Of a DNA stretch of 64,000 nt, positions 57,801-64,000 are shown in pieces. Source of the DNA: Achatina immaculata. Taxonomy: Eukaryota > Mollusca > Gastropoda > Stylommatophora > Achatinidae. Within the stretch, counting starts at the first letter, position 1; each line of letters begins with the position of its first letter. The translations under genes and the position numbers were made by a program. The stretch lies in contig CM019693.1 of assembly GCA_009760885.1 (NCBI GenBank), positions 42,247,433 to 42,311,432 of the forward strand, written 5' to 3'. The notes under the pieces are model-generated. The model made no database searches. It saw only the letters and a program-made list of their open reading frames with translations, and was not told the DNA's origin.

Positions 57801-58289
57801 CTTCCATCTTTAAATACTGACACTGAGTTTTTTAGCACCATAAATCTGGTCAAGTCTAAACTGAGAAATAAACTTAGACCAAAGCTTCTTCCTGCTGTTT
57901 TATTCGTCAAATTCAGTTTATGAAAATATGGAGAATGCTGCTGCTGCTGCTGCTGCTGCTGCTCTCATAAGTTTTCCCTCAGAGTTATAAAAGATATGGG
58001 GATAATGAATGCGTATAAACAAATCTGCAGGAAGTGAAGTCTCTGCATCATCTTAACATCCTGGTCCCTCAAAACCATGATGATTTTGATGATGATGATG
58101 ATGATTATCTTTTGTGTGACTGATCAAGTAATTATTATCATTAATGCCATATTAGTATTACTTTTAATTAAACGTAAATTACCCATTAATTTTCACTTAT
58201 ACTTTATTTTTAACAATAAAATGTTTAGTTGATAATTTTTTAAGATAAATGTTTTAAAATCTAGATAATTCTAGATATATTTTGGATCA
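57801..58289. other. Unique DNA with (CTG)n and (GAT)n
   Basis: (CTG)n at 57935-57963 and (GAT)n at 58078-58103. No gene. Confidence 0.65.
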
Positions 58290-58690
58290 GTTATGGATAG
58301 TTTTCTGAGAAAAAAAAAGTTGGCAACACTGCACAAGGTTAGCCAGGTGCAGAAAAGTAATACAGCACAATGTGGCTTGGGTTGCCTAGAAACACAACAA
58401 AGCTTCTACTTGGTTACAGTTCTAGGAGGCTACCCATACACACTGTACTTACCTGGTAACAGAACCATAGTCAGAGTAACTAGAGACTGCTATGGAAGAC
58501 GACACATCCTAAAAGTAAGCCGGGTTCAAGTCGGATGTTTAGGACTGGAAGGGCTCACAGATATCACAGCTTTGCTGAACAATCCCAAAGCCCTGTTAAG
58601 GACAAACGCAGAAGAAGAAGAAGAAAAGTTAAGACAAACGCAGAAGAAGAAGAATAAGATGATGATGATGATGATGATGTGTACTCTCCT
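58290..58690 (+). pseudogene. Possible LINE 3' end with duplicated (GAA)n tail
   Basis: Frame 58293-58694 ends CLGLEGLTDITALLNNPKAL then LRTNA, which resembles the C-terminal end of invertebrate LINE proteins, immediately followed by GCAGAAGAAGAAG twice (58606 and 58639) with (GATGAT)n after. I have no catalytic motif to confirm it. The (GAA)n end is of the same kind as the tail of the (TTC)n-headed elements. Confidence 0.35.
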
Positions 58691-58905
58691 GTAACTAAAG
58701 AAAGTAGTGTTGTATAGTCAAAAAGGAATTGTAATTCGTTACTGATAAATGAACAAGCTCATTTATTTCTCTTTAAAATACATTTTTAAAACAAAACAAT
58801 AATTTACAGAAGTAAACTTACTTCTTGGCCACTCTCTCTAATTCTGTCCAGACTTACTTCCAGCATTTTTTAAATAAAAAAATGTATGACGTATAATACA
58901 AAGAT
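58691..58905. other. Unique AT-rich spacer
   Basis: Nothing seen. Confidence 0.5.
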
Positions 58906-60030
58906 CAATCAATCGATCATTTGCATGTCCCTTGCGAAACTTTGCCTCCTTAACAGCACTCCTGTAGGCCTCTTGTTTGTAAGCAAGATGCCCTGCTGCT
59001 GATGCATCCATTTACAAAGATTATCAACGATATCTTGCAGCTATCTTCGCCTTGGTCTTCCTCTCTTTCTTTTTCACGTTATGTACCCTTCCAAGACGGT
59101 CTTCTCTAGATTATCATGAAGTTTAATGTGTCTAAAATACGAGTATTTATGTTTTCTCTCTTTAATCCTCTTTACTAGCCAAACTTCTTCAGTACTAAGT
59201 TCTTGTAGTATGGATATATTTGTTCTTTTTTGTGTTCATGATATTTGAAATCTTCTGTGGCATTTATGTGTTTCTCAGCTGTTTTGTTAAGTGTCCAGGT
59301 CTCACGGGCATATTTTGCAATGGGAAAGATGCATACTACATCTTATTTGTGTAGTTATGTCTGTTCCTCTCCACAACTTTTTATTTGTTTTACTTTCTGA
59401 AGAGCGATAGATGTCCTCCTTTTAATTTCCCTCATTGTATCTCCATTATTAGTTAGTGATCCAAGATATTCAAAACTCTCCACTTCTTCCAATTTTTCCT
59501 CACTGATACATATTTCACCTGCCTTATTTGTTTTGTCAGTTGTCATCAATTTAGTTTTCTTTGCATTAAGATAGAGGTTTTGCTCTTCACTATTCTTATG
59601 GACTGACTTAATTAATTTTTCCATTCCTTTTTGTGTTGTGGACAGTAATACTGTGTCATCAGCATATCTAATCTCTGGTACTTCATAACCTCCAATTTTT
59701 ATGGCATCGTAATATTCTTTGTCTACATCTTCTCTAGCATTCTTCATTATATTTTCAGTATACAAGTTAAATAAGTAGGGTGACAATATGCACCCCTGAC
59801 GGACCCCTTGTTTTATGTCAAACCAAGTTGTTGTTTCACCATTTATTCTTACTGCTGCCTGTTGGTCTAGATACAGCAGTGATATTAGTTGTATCAAATG
59901 TGTTGGAAATTCCATTTTTTCCCATATTTCCTAAAGTTTCTTGTGTTGTACACAATCAAATGCCTTTGAATAGTCTACGAAGCATAAACACAGATTCACA
60001 TTAAATTCTCTGTATTTCTCTAATATGTGC
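58906..60030 (-). pseudogene. RTE-like LINE family 2, 3' fragment with RT
   Basis: 3' end at left (ATCAATCGATCATTTGCATG), as at 22806. The 186-codon frame 59355-59915 reads FPTHLIQLISLLYLDQQ, WFDIKQGVRQGCILSPYLFN, EIRYADDTVLLSTT (YADD box), NAKKTKLMTTDKTN and SFEYLGSLTNNGDTMREIKR, without a stop where the 23-kb copy has two. Downstream C-terminal codons (59350-58920) are frameshifted. 5'-truncated near 60027 at the RT fingers. Confidence 0.88.
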
Positions 60031-61036
60031 AAACATTGAAGCCCCAAAAGCTGATAACTCACACAGAAAGATGATTATAATCCTGGTCCATTACTGATCT
60101 CAGTTTTCCCCTTAATTACGTTCAGCAGAAAGTAATTCTCTTCTCTGCTGATTATGATGATCGAGGGCAGAAATCTGTGAAGACACTTAGGATTGTCTTA
60201 CCCACAACCAGGAGTTTCCAGGGAAGTGATTTTCTTGCGGAGCTCTGGCCAGGTGATCTCTTATCGTGGGCAATTTTAGGTATTTTGTAGGTCGTTGACA
60301 CCGCTGTATGTCCAGGCAACGATAGTTGCCAATGCTCAGAATGGACGGACATCTAAATCCGAACAATTTTTAGTTCACTCACAAAGGGCAGACAACTAAA
60401 ACTGGACTGTTGTTAGTTTATTCAGAATGGACAAACAATTAAACCTGGACAGACACCCAAAAAGAAGGAAATCATAGAGTTATGTACATATTTATGTACA
60501 CAGAGGTATGTACAAATTTATGCACACAAAGATATGTATATATTTTAAATTGACTTTTCCCCTTTTAGTTCAGGACTAGACTGAATTCCTTTATTCCTGA
60601 ACTTGACTTCGAATGAAGTTCTGTTTTACCTCTATTGTTCGGCATCACCTTGCTGTGTATTTTGGTGTGCCTGACCCTGTAGGCAGATTTCTTTTTCGTC
60701 TTCGGAAGCTGTTTTCCCCAGTACTAGCATATAGCGTAATAATTTCTGCAGCCGGGTCGGCTGGTGTGCCACAAACACAACGTTCTGGATAAGAATAGAC
60801 CACTATTGACTAGCCTGGACGGGTCCTACAAATCTAAAGTTATAGATTATTGGATCAGCCGACAGCTAGCAGACAGTCAGACAAACAAGAAATAGGCAGA
60901 CAAAGAAACAGATAATAATTACAGTGTTAATTCAATACAAACGGAATATAGAAATGCAAGAAGATGTCAGATACCAGTGTATAAAAGAACGCACATGTAT
61001 ACAAAAGTTCTTACAAAAGTTACGTAGAATCCTCTG
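60031..61036. other. Unique DNA, no gene identified
   Basis: Frame 60152-60352 on minus has no domain. 60470-60545 has short TATGTACA(C/A)A repeats. Confidence 0.5.
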
Positions 61037-61258
61037 ATGTTGCAGTGATGATAAGACGTTAAAACATTCCCACCGATGATAAGACGTTAAAACATTCCCA
61101 CCGATGATAAGACGTTAAAACATTCCCAGCGATGATAAGACGTTAAAACATTCCCAGCGATGACAAGACGTTAAAACATTCCCAGCGATGACAAGACGTT
61201 AAAACATTCCCAGCGATGACAAGACGTTAAAACATTCCCAGCGATGACAAGACATTCC
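61037..61258. repeat. 28-bp minisatellite (8 units)
   Basis: Unit CGATGATAAGACGTTAAAAC then ATTCCCAG. Confidence 0.92.
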
Positions 61259-61789
61259 CTTCGTCGCACTCGGGCAACGTGACCACCGAACAGATTTATC
61301 TTAACGCTATATTTACTGTTTCTACGTCTCGGATCACCGCCTGTGTTTGTCTGCGGATATTTTTTTATGTATAAGTCACAATTTGGTTTAACGTGTCTTG
61401 ACTTGAAATACGAAACGCTCCATTTAGGCTTCAAGGTCGTGTTATGGTGGCTATTTTTTTTTTAACTTTGTACTTTGGCTCGTATCCCCGGTTGCTTGAA
61501 AGTAGTTGTGATGTTTATTACTTTTTAAAATTATTTTTATTATTAGTACTACCAGCAGTAGGTCTTGAGATGTGGTAGTGATAAAGTAGAAGCAGCGGGG
61601 ACTGAAGGGGCGGTATCAATGTTAGCAGCACAAAAAGTTGTAGTATTAACAATGAAAACTCTAGGCAGCAAGCTCTAATGTGCTGATCGTGATTTAGTAA
61701 CATTAACAGAAGTTGTAGCAGCAGTATCGGTCGTGGTAGCCTTAATAGTAGTGAAACAAGTAGCACCAGTAGTCGCAGCAATAGTAGTA
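61259..61789. other. Unique DNA grading into AGT-rich sequence
   Basis: No gene. From 61540 on, AGTAG motifs become frequent. Confidence 0.5.
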
Positions 61790-62516
61790 TAGTAGCAATA
61801 GCACAAGTATTAGTAGTAGTTAGTAGAGTAGTAGTAATAGTAATAGTAGTAGTAGTAGCAGTAAAAACAGTAGTAACAATAGTAGTAGTATAGTAGTAGT
61901 AGTTGATAGTAGTAGTAGTAGTAACAGCAGCAGCAGTAGTAGTAGTAGCAGTAGCAGTAGTAGTAGTAGCAATAGTAGTAGTAGTAGCAATAGTGGTAGT
62001 AGTAGCAATAGTAGTAGTAGTAGCAATAGTAGTAGTAGTAGCAATAGTAGTAGCAGTATTAGTAATAGTAGTGGTTGTAGTACAAGCAGTAACAGTAGTA
62101 GTAGTAGTAGTAGTAGTAGTAGCAGTAGCAGTAGTAATAATAGCATTATTAGTAGTAATAGTAGTAGTAGTAGTAGCAGTAGCAGTAGTAGTAATAGCAT
62201 TATTAGTAGTAATAGTAGTAGTAGTAGTAGTAGTAAAGTAGTAATAGTAGTAGTAGTAGCAATAGTAGTAGTAGTAGCAGCAATAGTAGTAGCAGTATTA
62301 GTAATAGTAGTGGTAGTAGTACAAGCAGTAACAGTAGTAGTAGTAGTAGTAGTAGTAGTAATAGTAGTAGTAGTAGTAGTAGTAGTAGCAGTAGCAGTAG
62401 TAGTAATAGCATTATTATTAGTAGTAGTAGTAGTAGCAGTAGCAGTAGCAGTAGTAGTAATAGCATTATTAGTAGTAATAGTAGTAGTAGTAGTAGTAGT
62501 AGTAGCAGTAGTATGG
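61790..62516. repeat. (AGT/AGC)n trinucleotide tract, about 0.7 kb
   Basis: Imperfect AGT triplets with AGC and AAT, including a long internal repeat (62040-62210 resembles 62270-62480). Frames read poly-Leu on minus and poly-Val on plus, both artefacts. Confidence 0.92.
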
Positions 62517-63015
62517 GCATCAGCATCATCAAAAACACCAGCTTGGCTGAACTAACATTGGTGTAAAGACAGTTGCTGTGAACCAAACTCCCTGTACTGT
62601 TTTAAATTCATATTGTCTGTCTCTAGCTTTCACCCCATTTAAGCCCATTTCGCAGGCCTGCAGATGTTTACCTTTAGTAAAACCTCATTCGTTTAATAAG
62701 AAAAACTTTCTGCGAGAGTTAGGTAAGAAAAGAAGACGGTTTCTAGCAGCAGCTAGAAGGACACAAATATGGCGTAAAGAGAAAAAGAATAGGAAATGAC
62801 GGTTTAGGAAAAGGGACGTAATTCTCTGCTCCGAAAGTCTGGTCAGTTATTCCCCATTGCCATTAATAATGTATATTATACACAACGTGGTTTCTGTGTT
62901 TCCTGAGTGACTGTTTTTTCTGTGTCCATTCTGTTGTGATAACTATTAACGTGTTCTTGCTAGTTGGAACAGCTCTCCGCGTATCAAGCTTGTTTATATC
63001 AATTTGTTTCACTTC
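62517..63015. other. Unique DNA with one isolated repeat unit
   Basis: 62585-62634 already holds one unit of the terminal 45-bp array (CCCTGTACTGTTTTAAATTC, ATATTGTCTGTCTCTAGC), separated from the main array by about 400 bp. Confidence 0.6.
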
Positions 63016-64000
63016 ATTTTGTATGACTATAGCTTTCACCCCCTGTACTGTTTCACTTCATATTGTCTGTCTCTAGCTTTCACCCCCTGTACTGTTTTAA
63101 ATTCATATTGTCTGTCTCTAGCTTTCACACCCTGTACTGTTTCACTTCATATTGTGTATCTCTAGCTTTCACCCCATGTACTGTTTTAAATTCATATTGT
63201 CTGTTTCTAGCTTTCACACCCTGTACTGTTTTAAATTCATATTGTCTGTCTCTAGCTTTCACACCCTGTACTGTTTCACTTCATATTGTCTCTCTCTACC
63301 TTTCACACCCTGTACTGTTTTAAATTCATATTGTCTGTTTCTAGCTTTCACAGCCTGTACTATTTTAAATTCATATTGTCTGTCTCTAGCTTTCACACCC
63401 TGTACTGTTTTAAATTCATATTGTCTGTTTCTAGCTTTCACACCCTGTACTGTTTTAAATTCATATTGTCTGTCTCTAGCTTTCACCCCCTGTACTGTTT
63501 TAAATTCATATTGTCTGTCTCTAGCTTTCACCCCATGTACTGTTTTAAATTCATATTGTCTATCTCTAGCTTTCACCCCCTGTACTGTTTTAAATTCATA
63601 TTGTCTATCTCTAGCTTCACCCCCTGTACTGTTTCACTTCATATTGTCTGTCTCTAGCTTTCACCCCCTGAATTGTTTCACTTCATATTGTCTGTCTCTC
63701 TAGCTTTCACCCCATGTGCTTTTTCATTTCATATTGTCTGTCTCTAGCTTTCACCCCATGTGGTGTTTCACTTCATATTGTCTGTCTCTAGCTTTCACCC
63801 CATGTACTGTTTCACTTCATGTTGTCTGTCTCTCTAGCTTTCACCCCATGTGCTGTTTCATTTCATATTGTCTGTCTCTAGCTTTCACCCCATGTGCTGT
63901 TTTAAATTCATAATGTCTGTCTCTAGCTTTCACCCCATGTACTATTTCACTTCATATTGTCTGTCTCTAACTTTCACCCTATGTACTGTTTCACTTCATA
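63016..64000. repeat. 45-bp minisatellite running off the window end (about 21 units)
   Basis: Unit ATATTGTCTGTCTCTAGCTT, TCACCCCCTGTACTGTTT, then TAAATTC or CACTTC. The 45-bp length keeps frames open (183 codons at 63152-63703). The array continues past 64000. Confidence 0.94.

Noticed and set aside
61790..62586. Poly-Leu and poly-Val frames of 81-127 codons
   Set aside because: They are translations of (AGT)n on either strand.
63063..63913. 183-codon and overlapping frames
   Set aside because: Array of 45-bp units; open because 45 is divisible by three.

Overview
This is a eukaryotic, AT-rich, repeat-dominated window with no bacterial features (no operons, ribosome binding sites or dense coding). 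The only intact host genes are two near-identical single-exon rhodopsin-like GPCRs on the minus strand. Their family traits (lineage-expanded orphan receptors, modified DRY and NPxxY), together with RTE-like LINEs, mariner/Tc1 elements, Penelope-like elements and very many minisatellites, suggest a mollusc, most likely a gastropod. That assignment is inference.

Layout. (1) 1-8820 and 19601-31320 are two direct copies of one segment: GPCR, 45-bp array, unique DNA, 67-bp array, 19-bp array, 35-bp array. Each copy was later hit by different insertions. Copy A received a Penelope-like element (3753-6334) and a LINE fragment. Copy B received a mariner (21176-22501), a LINE (22806-25430) and a LINE fragment (27084-27497). 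The matching empty site in the other copy marks the target for the Penelope, the mariner and the 27-kb LINE fragment. (2) 9430-19590 separates the copies. It holds minisatellites, a dead Tc1-like transposase, a LINE, and three copies of a 1.1-1.3 kb non-coding retroposon-like element with (TTC)n at its left end and 10-12-bp target duplications; I cannot assign this element to a known family. (3) 30.3-36.7 kb is a tandem triplication of the right end of copy B, carrying a mariner fossil and ending in a LINE with a (CT)n/(GA)n tail. (4) 37-45 kb is a run of minisatellites, including a 27-bp array duplicated as a 769-bp block and a 1.64-kb tandem duplication. (5) 45-64 kb is low-gene DNA with tRNA-like SINE heads, LINE fragments, another mariner fossil and about ten further tandem arrays, the last running off the window end.

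No multi-gene pathway is encoded. The coherent story is genome dynamics: GPCR duplication, then retroposition and transposition into it, then repeated local amplification at short shared sequences. Repeat boundaries were read by eye and may be off by several bases.
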